DNA of 64,000 nucleotides from Prevotellaceae bacterium KH2P17 (GTDB lineage Bacteria; Bacteroidota; Bacteroidia; Bacteroidales; Bacteroidaceae), in the NCBI GenBank assembly GCA_900199655.1, contig FZRE01000006.1, forward strand, positions 105,985 through 169,984, read 5' to 3'. Below are positions 28,597 to 37,771 of the stretch, in pieces. A model generated the notes under the pieces. The model had not been told where the DNA came from, made no database searches, and was given only the letters and a program-made list of their open reading frames with translations. Both the position numbers and the translations under genes were made by a program. Position 1 is the first letter of the stretch. Each line of letters begins with the position of its first letter.

Positions 28597-29076
28597 ATGG
28601 AAGAAAAAAAAGAACATAATTTTGAGCTTCGTAGTGAGAGGGTACGCAGTATCGTGGGACAGATCCCCTCCGCACTTGTCCGCTATGGCATCACCGTCAT
28701 AGGAGTTGTTTTGAGTTGTTTTTTTGCCGTTGCGTATTTCTTGCCTTACAAGCAAATTTATTCTGGCACTGCAATAGTACATCAAATAGAAATTGCATCA
28801 ACCGATAGCACGGATATAACAATCATGCTCAAATTTGAGGACAAACATCCAAACAATGTAAATGGACAAATGATTTATATGCAAGCCCCAAATGGTACAT
28901 TTGTGGGACATATTCAAAATCTTTCCTCTATCCGTGACACTTTAGAGTACCAGAAGGCTCTCTGCCGTTTTAGGAACATTGAAATCAGGTCTCTAAGAAA
29001 CCAGACAGTAAACTTTCTGATAGTACAGCCTTCTGGCAATCTTTTAAGAAAGATGCTTGGCAATATAGATTCGTAA
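28597..29076 (+). CDS. Short HlyD-like membrane protein
   Basis: The 159-residue protein begins one base after the exporter stop. A charged cytoplasmic N-terminus (RSERVRSIVGQIPSALV) is followed by one transmembrane helix (about residues 31-48) and a beta-rich periplasmic part (YSGTAIVHQIEIAST; MIYMQAPNGTFVGHIQNLSS). This resembles the two ends of a HlyD-type membrane fusion protein without the long coiled-coil hairpin. Full-length HlyD proteins are about 400 residues, so it is either a reduced adaptor or an internally deleted one. It probably links the C39 exporter to the outer-membrane protein encoded next. Confidence 0.6.
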   Translation: MEEKKEHNFELRSERVRSIVGQIPSALVRYGITVIGVVLSCFFAVAYFLPYKQIYSGTAIVHQIEIASTDSTDITIMLKFEDKHPNNVNGQMIYMQAPNGTFVGHIQNLSSIRDTLEYQKALCRFRNIEIRSLRNQTVNFLIVQPSGNLLRKMLGNIDS

Positions 29077-29185
29077 ATACTTTTACAATATTAAAGGTTC
29101 TTGTATTCCAGTAATGGCAAGGGAAAACTTTACAAAATAGGGTGTTATATATGAGTGAACTAATTTTTATAAAATCCATAGTTTA

Positions 29186-31594
29186 ATGAAAGTTACGATA
29201 TTTTTAAATAAAATAGAATCAACTCTTAAGGAATATAGGACTTCTGAGTTTATTGTGACAAATTGTAGGAAACCGAATAAAAGAATTCTTTTTCCACTAT
29301 TGATTGTACTTTTTCCTTTATATATTTTCTCTCAAAATATTATAATATCCGGGAAAGTACTCAATGCAGAAAATAAAGAAATAATGTCAGGCGTAAATAT
29401 AAGGCTTTGCCAAAAAGACAGTCTGGTATCCGTCATACACACAGATAAGAAAGGAGAATTTTGTTTTCGGCATCTACGGCCGGGTGATTATCTTTTAGAG
29501 TTTTCTTCGCTTGGTTTCAATAATCTCCAGTCTGCTGTTATAGGATTAAGTAAAGACTACAAACTGAACGATGTACTGATGGAACCTGCCTCTTATCAAT
29601 TAGATGAAGTGGTAGTGGCTGCTGAAAATGTGAGACAAGGCGTGGATAGACTGACATTTTTCCCTAATGAGAAAATACGTCAAAGCAGTCAGGACGCATT
29701 GGATGTTATGCGATTGTTGAACTTGCCCGACTTAAAGTTTGACATTGTTAATCATTCTTTTATGTCCCTAAAGAACGGGAGGGTGCAGATTCGTATCAAC
29801 GGTGTAATCGCTTCGCAGACCGATTTAATCGCAATTCAACCCCAAGACATAGCCAATATTGAATATATAACTAATCCGGGAGTTATTTATGGCGAAGGTG
29901 TAGCAGCAGTTATTTTGATAAAAACAAGAAAAAATATGTCGAACTGGCAAGTTGGAGGACGCGTTTCACAATCTCTCTCTGCGCTCGTCGGCTCACAATA
30001 TGCCTATTTTAATCTAAATTTCCGTCATAATCATTTCTCATTAAAATTATCTGATTCGTACAATTATGCCAACGGAATATACAGCTATATAGACAAGCAA
30101 CTGCATTATCCAACCCGTCTATTAGCTTTCAAGAGCATAGGAAGCTCCTCAAAACAACGATTGCTCAACCCTGCATTGCAGTTTGATTTTACCCATTCTT
30201 TTAAAGAAAATAGTTTCTTAAGTATCAAGACGCTCTTTGATTTGAACCGCTCCTACCCTGCCACAGCCGTATCTACGGCTTCTATAGCCGGTCAATCTTT
30301 CTACGATGATTACTCAAGCAAAAAGGATAAAGTTCGGAATGCCGCCTTAGATGTTTATTTTTCCAATGGTTTCAGCAATGGTTCAGAGGTAGTTGCAGAC
30401 TTAAGGGCGACTTATATTCATACGGACTATCAGCAAAAATATTACAAAAAATATAACCAATCAGGTTATGACAATTACGAAAGCACGTACTTTGCCACAG
30501 GGCAGCACCGTTCGTTAATAGGGGAAATCAAGTACCAACTACCATTATCCAAGCAATACAGCTTGGTAATCGGCTCTCGGAACGAACTTTCTTCCACCCG
30601 AAATGACTATACAATAGACCACTTAGGGAATCCATCTTCGCTTGATTTTTTCAACACTTACAATTATTCCGAATTCTCCGGAAGACTAAGGAACTTCTCT
30701 TATACTATAGGAGCAGGCTTTGCCTTCTACAAATTGAAGAACGATAATTTGCATAGACATTATACGTATTTTCGTCCTAAACTAAGTCTTCGATATGCTT
30801 TCTCGAAAGAATGGTCGCTCCAGTACTATTTAGGCATCAATCCCAATGAGCCAGAACTTGCTCTTCTTTCCAATGTAAAACAACCCATCTCAGAGTACGA
30901 AGTACGTGTTGGCAATCCAAATCTAAAGCCGTATCAGGCTTATACCAACCAACTTGCTTTGAATTTTATTAAACATAAAACTTATCTAAGCTTATCAACG
31001 TATCTTCAATACAACTCATCTCCATACCTCGAAAATCAGGTTCTTTATGATTCAGATTCTGAACAATTCATTTACTCTATGAGTAATCAAGGACATTTTC
31101 TACATTCTCAGACCAGACTTTATGGTAGTCAAAAGCTGTTTAATGACAAATTAAGTCTCTCCAGTTATGGCATATTGAACCATTATGTGAATCACGCTGA
31201 CGATTACAGTAATCATTTCACTGCCTTTATATGGGGAACAACTGCAAGTTACGACATCAAGCATTGGGGAATAGCTGCAAGTTTTATTTCACCTGTACGT
31301 TTTCTGTTCAATCAGGTAAAGACAACACAGCACAGTAATTTCCAACTTTCTACATACTATAAAACAAATAGATTGCAAATCAGCTTGGCAGTCAATAATC
31401 TATTTATGCCCCACGCATACCTTAAAAAAATGGAATTAGGTAGCCAACTATTGCAATCTAAAGCAACTGAATATGTTAGATACAATAATAACTATGTAAA
31501 CTTGACGATTAGCTATTACCTTAGTAAAGGTAAGAACAAAGAGTATCATCATAAAATACAAAATGAGGACAGGGATTCGGGAGTAATGAAATGA
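29186..31594 (+). CDS. TonB-type outer membrane beta-barrel protein with carboxypeptidase-like N-domain
   Basis: The 802-residue protein has a hydrophobic signal (ILFPLLIVLFPLYIFSQ, residues about 34-50) preceded by an unusually long 33-residue polar extension. So the true start may be internal and non-ATG. A carboxypeptidase regulatory-like domain follows (IISGKVLNAENKEIMSGVNI; GDYLLEFSSLGF). A plug-like region (YQLDEVVVAAENVRQG; IEYITNPGVIYGEG) leads into a large barrel (about residues 250-780) rich in aromatic-ended strands. It lies inside the peptide gene cluster, so I infer an export conduit, a self-receptor or an immunity-related barrel. Confidence 0.8.
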   Translation: MKVTIFLNKIESTLKEYRTSEFIVTNCRKPNKRILFPLLIVLFPLYIFSQNIIISGKVLNAENKEIMSGVNIRLCQKDSLVSVIHTDKKGEFCFRHLRPGDYLLEFSSLGFNNLQSAVIGLSKDYKLNDVLMEPASYQLDEVVVAAENVRQGVDRLTFFPNEKIRQSSQDALDVMRLLNLPDLKFDIVNHSFMSLKNGRVQIRINGVIASQTDLIAIQPQDIANIEYITNPGVIYGEGVAAVILIKTRKNMSNWQVGGRVSQSLSALVGSQYAYFNLNFRHNHFSLKLSDSYNYANGIYSYIDKQLHYPTRLLAFKSIGSSSKQRLLNPALQFDFTHSFKENSFLSIKTLFDLNRSYPATAVSTASIAGQSFYDDYSSKKDKVRNAALDVYFSNGFSNGSEVVADLRATYIHTDYQQKYYKKYNQSGYDNYESTYFATGQHRSLIGEIKYQLPLSKQYSLVIGSRNELSSTRNDYTIDHLGNPSSLDFFNTYNYSEFSGRLRNFSYTIGAGFAFYKLKNDNLHRHYTYFRPKLSLRYAFSKEWSLQYYLGINPNEPELALLSNVKQPISEYEVRVGNPNLKPYQAYTNQLALNFIKHKTYLSLSTYLQYNSSPYLENQVLYDSDSEQFIYSMSNQGHFLHSQTRLYGSQKLFNDKLSLSSYGILNHYVNHADDYSNHFTAFIWGTTASYDIKHWGIAASFISPVRFLFNQVKTTQHSNFQLSTYYKTNRLQISLAVNNLFMPHAYLKKMELGSQLLQSKATEYVRYNNNYVNLTISYYLSKGKNKEYHHKIQNEDRDSGVMK

Positions 31595-31731
31595 TAACAA
31601 AGAGCCAACACTAGGGCTTGTCCCCCTACAGCAGCAATACTTCCTAATTATCTGTTTGGTAATATTAGTAATATGTTCATTGACAAAAAATAAAGCGGCT
31701 CACAAAGTTTAAAATTTAATTTATTATTATT

Positions 31732-31920
31732 ATGAAATTAGAAGACATCAAATTAAATGACGATGAATTACTCGTCATTTTAGGTGGAAATGATGATCAT
31801 GAGCAAACCACATATAACTGTGGATTAGGCTGTGGTAATGGGTGTGGTAGTGGATGTGGAGGCTGTGTAGAGAGGCCCACTGAACCAGAACCTCCAATCT
31901 TTATTCCTGCATCAATTTAA
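31732..31920 (+). CDS. Double-glycine peptide precursor with Cys-rich core (RiPP precursor)
   Basis: The 62-residue peptide has a leader MKLEDIKLNDDELLVILGG, with the cleavage site after Gly19 as in GG-leader precursors of Bacteroidales. The 43-residue remainder contains Cys30, 34, 38, 42 and 45 in the pattern CX3CX3CX3CX2C, with each Cys flanked by Gly (NCGLGCGNGCGSGCGGC). It ends with an acidic/proline tail (RPTEPEPP). It is next to a radical SAM/SPASM gene and downstream of a C39 exporter, so it is the likely substrate of both. The spacing suits thioether crosslinks (sactipeptide or ranthipeptide type), but the chemistry is inferred. Confidence 0.82.
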   Translation: MKLEDIKLNDDELLVILGGNDDHEQTTYNCGLGCGNGCGSGCGGCVERPTEPEPPIFIPASI

Positions 31921-31931
31921 AATCTAAATTT

Positions 31932-31982
31932 TGTGTGCATACTCCTTATAATATAATTTATCATTATAAGGATATGCACACA
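31932..31982 (+). terminator. Hairpin between the precursor and the radical SAM gene
   Basis: 31932-31952 pairs with 31963-31982 over about 20 bases with a single bulge (TGTGTGCAT... with ...ATGCACACA), around a 10-base loop. Partial read-through here would give more precursor mRNA than maturase mRNA. The rSAM gene begins 35 bases later with no clear promoter of its own. Confidence 0.65.
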
Positions 31983-32017
31983 TTAAAGTATTGTTTAAAA
32001 CATTAATATAAAGTCCA

Positions 32018-33358
32018 ATGAAACAGAGCTTCTACAATATTTTCATCCCAGATAAAAATAAAGTCTTATGCTTTAATAGTTTTTCAAATAGCTATGTGAT
32101 AATTTCTCCGCAGGCTTATATGAGTTTGCAGAATGAAGGTGTAGAATCACTAGCAAAGTCTCATAGTAAAACTTTTGAAGCACTAGTTAACTCAGGATTT
32201 ATTATTGACGACTCCATAGATCAACTAGATATAATTAGAAATGAAAATAAGAAAGAAAGGATTTCTCCAGAAATTGACTATCTAATGGTGTATCCTACAC
32301 AAAATTGTAATTTAAAGTGTTGGTATTGTTATGAGACTCATGTTCTTAATAGCAAGATGTCTAAAGAAGTACTTGAAAACACAAAGAATTATATTACAAA
32401 CTTATGCCAAAAGTCAACTAATAGGATATTAAGGCTAACCTTCTTTGGAGGGGAACCTTTTTTATATTATAAGGATATAGTATATCCACTGTTGGTCCAT
32501 GCAAAGAAAGAATGTATAAAGAATAACAAGAATTTAATTCCATTTTTCGTTACTAATGCCAGCCTAATTAATGAAAAGATTGTAAATGAATTGACATCTT
32601 TTAATCCTGTATTCCAGATAACTTTAGATGGAGGAGAAAAATTACATAATAGTGTAAGGATATGGAAATCGTCAAATAAAGGTACTTATCAGCATATAAT
32701 AAAAATGATATTATTATTAGCAGAAAAAATTAATAAAGGGGAAGGAAATAAGGGCAATATAATAACGATAAGAATTAATTATAATGACGAGACTTTAGAT
32801 GACATAAAAGATATAATCAGAGACTTGGACGGAATAGATAAGAACAAAGTTTTTTTTCAACTTGAAAGAGTCTGGCAAACTATAGGAAAGGTAAATATAG
32901 ACCAAAAGCGTAAACTTAAAGAAGCCCTTTTATATATAGCTTCAAAAGGTTATAATGTAGGACATGGACTTTTTGGATTTAAAAGAGTGGCATGCCCTGC
33001 AGAGATAAGTAGTTATGCTATTATAAATTGGGATGGCAATATATATAAATGTAATGGAAGAACATTAAAGAAAGAAGAAAAAGAAGGGATTCTTCTCCCA
33101 AATAGTACCATAAAATGGAATAAGGAACAGCGTTTGAAAAGAGAAATTACCACATTTGAAAACGACACATGCTTAAAATGTAAAATGCTACCACAATGTA
33201 TAGGGCCATGTAGTCAAAAAATTATTGAAAATGAGGATAAACCGATTGGAAATATATGCTCTTTACAATTTGCAGACATGGATATAAAGGAGTATTTACA
33301 GATTAATTTTGAAATAGAAATGATGAAAAAACATAGTATCGGGCATTCGTTCGAATAA
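32018..33358 (+). CDS. Radical SAM/SPASM peptide maturase
   Basis: The 446-residue protein has the radical SAM cluster motif CNLKCWYC (CX3CX2C) near residues 97-104, with FFGGEPFLY as the SAM-binding GGE motif. A C-terminal SPASM-type set of cysteines follows (CPAEISSYAIINWDGNIYKC near 326-345; CLKCKMLPQCIGPC near 388-401). The first 70 residues look like the N-terminal recognition region of such maturases (YNIFIPDKNK..., GFIIDD). It would install crosslinks in the neighbouring Cys-rich peptide. The strongly AT-rich composition differs from the flanking mob and tra genes, so it arrived with the cargo. Confidence 0.88.
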   Translation: MKQSFYNIFIPDKNKVLCFNSFSNSYVIISPQAYMSLQNEGVESLAKSHSKTFEALVNSGFIIDDSIDQLDIIRNENKKERISPEIDYLMVYPTQNCNLKCWYCYETHVLNSKMSKEVLENTKNYITNLCQKSTNRILRLTFFGGEPFLYYKDIVYPLLVHAKKECIKNNKNLIPFFVTNASLINEKIVNELTSFNPVFQITLDGGEKLHNSVRIWKSSNKGTYQHIIKMILLLAEKINKGEGNKGNIITIRINYNDETLDDIKDIIRDLDGIDKNKVFFQLERVWQTIGKVNIDQKRKLKEALLYIASKGYNVGHGLFGFKRVACPAEISSYAIINWDGNIYKCNGRTLKKEEKEGILLPNSTIKWNKEQRLKREITTFENDTCLKCKMLPQCIGPCSQKIIENEDKPIGNICSLQFADMDIKEYLQINFEIEMMKKHSIGHSFE

Positions 33359-33471
33359 CCTCTAAATATCAATTTCCCCTCACTAATAAGCATTTATTCG
33401 ATTAATAAATTCATCCAAATAGTAATACAGTAAATATTGGCAATGTGTTATCTAATGTCACTTATGGTATA

Positions 33472-35475
33472 TTACAGTTTTATAAGATGACAAAGCAAAG
33501 GGTCGCTTTTAATTCGTTCGATTTCAGAATCTACAAGCGAGAGTATTTCTCTTTTAATCTTATGGTAGTTGCCTTCGATAATCTCTTTGAGATTGTCGGA
33601 GCCAACTGCGTTTCGGAACGTATTGATTTCAGGGATGGACTTGTAGGTCTTCATCTCCGCAGAAATTTGTGCAGAATCCACAACAATCTCAGCGTGGAAG
33701 ATCTTTTGTTCGATACGTTCGTCGAAGTTGTCGGATACCGCACCTACGAACATACCTTGTGTGAGGTTGGAAATCTTGCTTGCAGGGATAAGGCTATCCA
33801 TTTGTGTGGAGATAGAGGTCGATTTGTCATTACGGTTAATGGTCATGGACTGCCGTTGCTGCAAGACCTTACCAAAGCGCTCACTCAATGTCTTAGCCGT
33901 CTCACCAACTACCTGCCCGGAGAACACGTTACCCACGGTGTTTTGTATTACCTTGCTTTCTTTATCGCCATAGTCTCGTGTAAGCTGCGAGAAGTCCTGA
34001 AAGCCCAAGCATACCGCCACCTTATTGCTTCGGGCGGTGGCGATAAGATTGTCCAATCCACGGAAATAGATGGTCGGTAACTCGTCGATGATAACTGAAG
34101 ATTTGAGTTGCTTCTTCTTGTTGATGAGTTTTACGATACGGCTGTTGTAGAGTCCGAGTGCTGCTGAATAGATATTCTGGCGGTCTGGATTGTTTCCCAC
34201 GACGAGGACTTTCGGCTCATTAGGGTTATTGATGTCAAGTGAGAAATCATCGCCTGTCATCACCCAATAAAGGGCAGGAGAAATCATACGTGAAAGCGGT
34301 ATCTTGGCACTGGCAATCTGTCCCTGCAACTGGTCCTGTGCGCCTCCCTCCCAAGCATCCATAAAGGGCGAAAGGTAGTTGGCAAGTTCATCGTAGGAAG
34401 TGAGTATTGGAAATATCTGCGCGTAGGGACGGTTCAAAAACTCGATGGCGTGAGGGAAAGTACAATACTTTCCGTTCTCATAGATTTTCAGAAACCAAAT
34501 GATGGCAGCGAGTAGGATAATCGGTGACTCCACAAAGAAGTCTCCCTGTTTCTGAATCCACGAACGGTTAAGGTTGAGCATGATGGTATAGGCACTCTCG
34601 TATGCGTCTGAAATATCTGTCATAAAGGCAGGGTTGATGGGATTACAGCGATGTGATTTGCGTGGATCGTCAAAGTTAATCACGAAGAACTGCGGTTTTA
34701 CCTTGTAAGCATCCAAATGATGAAGCAAGTGATTGTAAGCGATCTCCGAAAGGTCGGGGAACTTGTAATCGTAAATATACATGGCAAAGCCTTTCTCAAT
34801 CTGTTGTTTGATGTAGTTGTTCACAATGGCGTATGACTTACCCGAACCCGGCGTACCGAGTACCATCGAGGCGCGAAAAGGATTAACTACATTGATCCAG
34901 CCCTTGTTCCACTTCTTCTTATAGTAAAAGCGTGTAGGGAGGTTTACCGAGTATTCATTTTCCATCAATCGGGTTTCCTGCATAAAACTCTCATTCTCCG
35001 TGTTGAATACATCGTCCATCAGGTTGTTCTTGAGCAATCGACTCATCCATACGCCGCCCATCAGCAAGCAGATATAGCCAATGGACAGCGTAAATATATA
35101 GAGCGAAGCCGCCCCTATCTTGCCAATGGGCAATGCCAACAGCCACCAGTTAAGAAAGAAAAAGACGAAGCCGGAGAAAAGCACCGTCCAAATCTTTGGC
35201 CACGTGATTTTCTCTTCCTTCACGCCTTTCGTCCCTAAACAGGACAGGGCAAGGAACACCACACAAAAAAGTTTCGTCCAAAGGATGGATGAAAACAATC
35301 CCGTAGTTCGCTGGAAATTCATCAGTATCTTGTTGATGATACCGAGCGTAAAGTGCCACTCGTTAAACGCCTCGTAACAGAACCAATAACAGTTTATCAA
35401 GAGAAATATCACTGATATTCCCCGCATAAAGTCCATGACTTTACCCAATGCCCTTAAATCGTCTTCCTGTGCCAT
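33472..35475 (-). CDS. mobC: Type IV coupling protein (VirD4/TraG-like ATPase)
   Basis: The 667-residue protein has N-terminal membrane helices (about residues 15-150) and a FtsK/VirD4-type ATPase with Walker A GTPGSGKSYAIV near residue 208 and Walker B-like VIIDELPTIYFRG near residue 465. It links the relaxosome to the mating apparatus. In CTnDOT nomenclature this is MobC, encoded after mobA and mobB. Here the three genes are in the same order on the minus strand. The 113 bp between it and the convergent rSAM gene hold nothing recognisable. Confidence 0.9.
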   Translation of the reverse strand: MAQEDDLRALGKVMDFMRGISVIFLLINCYWFCYEAFNEWHFTLGIINKILMNFQRTTGLFSSILWTKLFCVVFLALSCLGTKGVKEEKITWPKIWTVLFSGFVFFFLNWWLLALPIGKIGAASLYIFTLSIGYICLLMGGVWMSRLLKNNLMDDVFNTENESFMQETRLMENEYSVNLPTRFYYKKKWNKGWINVVNPFRASMVLGTPGSGKSYAIVNNYIKQQIEKGFAMYIYDYKFPDLSEIAYNHLLHHLDAYKVKPQFFVINFDDPRKSHRCNPINPAFMTDISDAYESAYTIMLNLNRSWIQKQGDFFVESPIILLAAIIWFLKIYENGKYCTFPHAIEFLNRPYAQIFPILTSYDELANYLSPFMDAWEGGAQDQLQGQIASAKIPLSRMISPALYWVMTGDDFSLDINNPNEPKVLVVGNNPDRQNIYSAALGLYNSRIVKLINKKKQLKSSVIIDELPTIYFRGLDNLIATARSNKVAVCLGFQDFSQLTRDYGDKESKVIQNTVGNVFSGQVVGETAKTLSERFGKVLQQRQSMTINRNDKSTSISTQMDSLIPASKISNLTQGMFVGAVSDNFDERIEQKIFHAEIVVDSAQISAEMKTYKSIPEINTFRNAVGSDNLKEIIEGNYHKIKREILSLVDSEIERIKSDPLLCHLIKL

Positions 35476-35529
35476 AATACTATTTAATTGTTGTTAGAAT
35501 GTCGTTTGAATACTATTTGAATGAAACTC

Positions 35530-36810
35530 TTAACGCTTCCTGCGTTTAAGATTTACCTTACTTTGTCTGCGAAGTTTACGCTGCCATACGGCTTCCTTCC
35601 AATCATCGTTGCCCATCGTTCCGAATGACTCGCCCACCATATCCTCTATAAGTTCATCGACAAGGTTGTCTCCTTCTTCCGTCTCTGATTGCGAGGGTTG
35701 AATGGTCGGCGATTGTTCCAAACGGGCAGACGGACTGCCATACAGCGTCTCATCCAAGAATGGGTTGTTTGTTGGATTGGAGAAATAAGTGTTGAATACA
35801 TTGGCGGAATATCCCTTGCCCAACCGAGAGCCATTGAGCGCAATGCCCTCCTTGTCGTCAATAAAGGTAATGCCATAGATACGACCGCTTTCGTTCTTTC
35901 GGATTATCACACGCAAGCCCTGTTCCTCCAATCGTTGCCGAAGTTCTTCCTCCGTCTGGGGAAAGGTACGCATTGTTTGTAACACCATGCCTCTTATAGT
36001 CGGTACTAATGGCTTGATGGTTTGCTTCGATTTCTGCATCCTGTTCTGTACGGCAGTATAGCCCACACCACGACCGATGTCTGAGGCATGGATGGGTGTG
36101 CCTGCCTTGTTGCCCTTGTCATCGGTCGGGACATAGACAAGCCCGTCGTATTTCTTTCCCCGAAACTCCGTCTTCACTTCTTCCACGGCAAGATTGTATG
36201 CGGAAAGAATGGCGTTCAGTTCGCCCAATGAACAGAAGCGATAATGCTTCAGAACCGTGCGGACAACGCTTGCGACCTGCTCCTTGATATTTCCCTTACT
36301 TATGTCCACCTTGGGCATTCCTACTTCCTCCTTATCACTGACCTTTGAACTCGGAATAAGGTTATACTTCCTCTCCAAGGCATCGGTAATCTGCTTACTT
36401 CTCCGCTTCTCAAATCTGTCGTTGATTTTCTTTCCTTCACTATCCACACGAAGCGACACGATGTGTATATGCTCACGGGCGATGTCGTTATGCTTGAACA
36501 CGATGTAAGGTTGCTTTCCGTAGCCAAGTGCCTCCATATACTCCTTGGCAATCTGCACAAGAAGTTCATCAGAGAGTTTCTCGTCCGGATGCGGATTGAG
36601 CGAGCAATGGAACACCGTCTTTTTTGTTCGGCACTTCTCCGGGATAGCCTTCTGCATATCGCTAAGCACCTTATCCATTCGGTAAGTACCGTCAAAGGCT
36701 TTCCTTAATTCATTTACACATAGAACGGATGCTTCGTCACGCTCCACCTTTTTGAAGTTGTAGCCCAACGCCCCTCCGAGATTTTCTGTAGCTGAAATCT
36801 TGGCAATCAT
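35530..36810 (-). CDS. mobB: Relaxase (MobP/MobB-type)
   Basis: The 426-residue protein begins with a relaxase/mobilisation nuclease domain: MIAKISATENLGGALGYNF, then the metal-binding His cluster FKHNDIAREHIHIVSLRVD near residues 104-124. It would nick oriT and stay covalently attached to the transferred strand through a Tyr. The C-terminal third is charged and variable. It is just downstream of mobA (6 bases) and upstream of mobC. Confidence 0.9.
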   Translation of the reverse strand: MIAKISATENLGGALGYNFKKVERDEASVLCVNELRKAFDGTYRMDKVLSDMQKAIPEKCRTKKTVFHCSLNPHPDEKLSDELLVQIAKEYMEALGYGKQPYIVFKHNDIAREHIHIVSLRVDSEGKKINDRFEKRRSKQITDALERKYNLIPSSKVSDKEEVGMPKVDISKGNIKEQVASVVRTVLKHYRFCSLGELNAILSAYNLAVEEVKTEFRGKKYDGLVYVPTDDKGNKAGTPIHASDIGRGVGYTAVQNRMQKSKQTIKPLVPTIRGMVLQTMRTFPQTEEELRQRLEEQGLRVIIRKNESGRIYGITFIDDKEGIALNGSRLGKGYSANVFNTYFSNPTNNPFLDETLYGSPSARLEQSPTIQPSQSETEEGDNLVDELIEDMVGESFGTMGNDDWKEAVWQRKLRRQSKVNLKRRKR

Positions 36811-36816
36811 ACTCGC

Positions 36817-37269
36817 TTATCTGTTATCAAATTGTTCAGTCAGTTGGATGGCTCTCTGTTGTAACGTAATAATTTGAGCAGACAATTTCTCCAACTTTTC
36901 AAGCAGAATTTGTGCGGTCTTCACGCTGTGATAACTGTTGATGGTACGCACGGTCTGGTTATAGAGTACGCCAATCTTATGGATTTGTGCTGTCAGTTCG
37001 GAGAGTTTTCGATAGTATTCCACGGCGGATTTATCCACCGTAATCACCTTGAAATGCTCTCCAAGAATGCGACCACGCACAAAATCCGACTTGGTCTGTG
37101 CGCCTGATTTATGAAACAAATCTATCGCCCGTTGCTGGTCTTTGGGGTTGGGCAACCGTACATGCCAGTTGTCCCAACGGGGTTTGCTTGACATTTTCCG
37201 TTCTGAACCGTGTTCTCTTTCTTTATCCATATCCATTTGGTTTCTAATTACGACTTTGGAGGAATTCAT
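36817..37269 (-). CDS. mobA: Relaxosome accessory protein MobA
   Basis: The product has a polar N-terminus and the conserved block KPRWDNWHVRLPNPKDQQRAID, here noted as DNWHVRLPNPKDQQRAI. A ribbon-helix-helix-like and coiled-coil C-terminus follows (LSELTAQIHKIGVLYNQTV; LEKLEKLSAQIITLQQRA). This is typical of MobA-type nicking accessory proteins of Bacteroides CTns that bind oriT. The start at 37269 (MNSSKVVIRN) has a G-rich stretch just upstream. Starts at 37236 or 37191 (MSSKPRW) or an extension to 37344 are also possible. Confidence 0.75.
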   Translation of the reverse strand: MNSSKVVIRNQMDMDKEREHGSERKMSSKPRWDNWHVRLPNPKDQQRAIDLFHKSGAQTKSDFVRGRILGEHFKVITVDKSAVEYYRKLSELTAQIHKIGVLYNQTVRTINSYHSVKTAQILLEKLEKLSAQIITLQQRAIQLTEQFDNR

Positions 37270-37760
37270 CTCCCCCCTCGGGGCAAGGGTCTTTGTGGTA
37301 CAAACGGTGGTTTGTGTTACAAAGACACACCTTGCCAATATCAAGAGTTGATACGATTGAAGTATCCACCCTTATGGGTGTCTGCTTCGGGATATTACCT
37401 CCATGTATTATTCTCGCCTGCAAAGTTACGGCGGATTTTCAAATATCTCATTATCAGAGATATTCACTCTTTTTCCTTTCATTTCCCTGTACTTCACAGG
37501 CATGGAAATATCTATCGAAAAATCGTTTATTTTGCAGACAGAACGAGCGGACAATCGCCCGAACGAACGTTCAAAAGAACGGTTGATGGTTCGATAAATA
37601 GATCGTTCGATTATTCGACATCTCGATTTCTCGAACTCTCGACAAATCGAATGATTGACAGATCGGCAAAACTATCTATAAGACAAACAATAGGTGCATC
37701 TATCGGACGGTCAGGCAATCAGACGATATACCGCTTGACAGGCAGTACAATCAATAAAAA
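37255..37760. other. Candidate origin of transfer between mobA and traA
   Basis: The interval between the divergent mob and tra operons has no convincing gene. It contains an imperfect inverted repeat (37291-37305 against 37310-37324, CTTTGTGGTACAAAC-type), a CCCCCCTCGGGG tract (37272-37283), a minus-strand promoter, and a 250-bp stretch full of TCGA, GATCG and TTCG motifs (37520-37720). oriT regions of Bacteroides elements usually lie upstream of mobA. The TCGA-rich part could also be a parS-like site for the ParA-type TraA. Position-based inference. Confidence 0.5.
37421..37428 (-). promoter_or_regulatory. -7 promoter element for mobABC
   Basis: On the minus strand it reads TAACTTTG (TAnnTTTG), with a start near 37414. 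The leader to mobA would be about 145 nt and would cover the inverted repeat at 37291-37324. Confidence 0.55.
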
Positions 37761-37771
37761 TATCTATCCAA

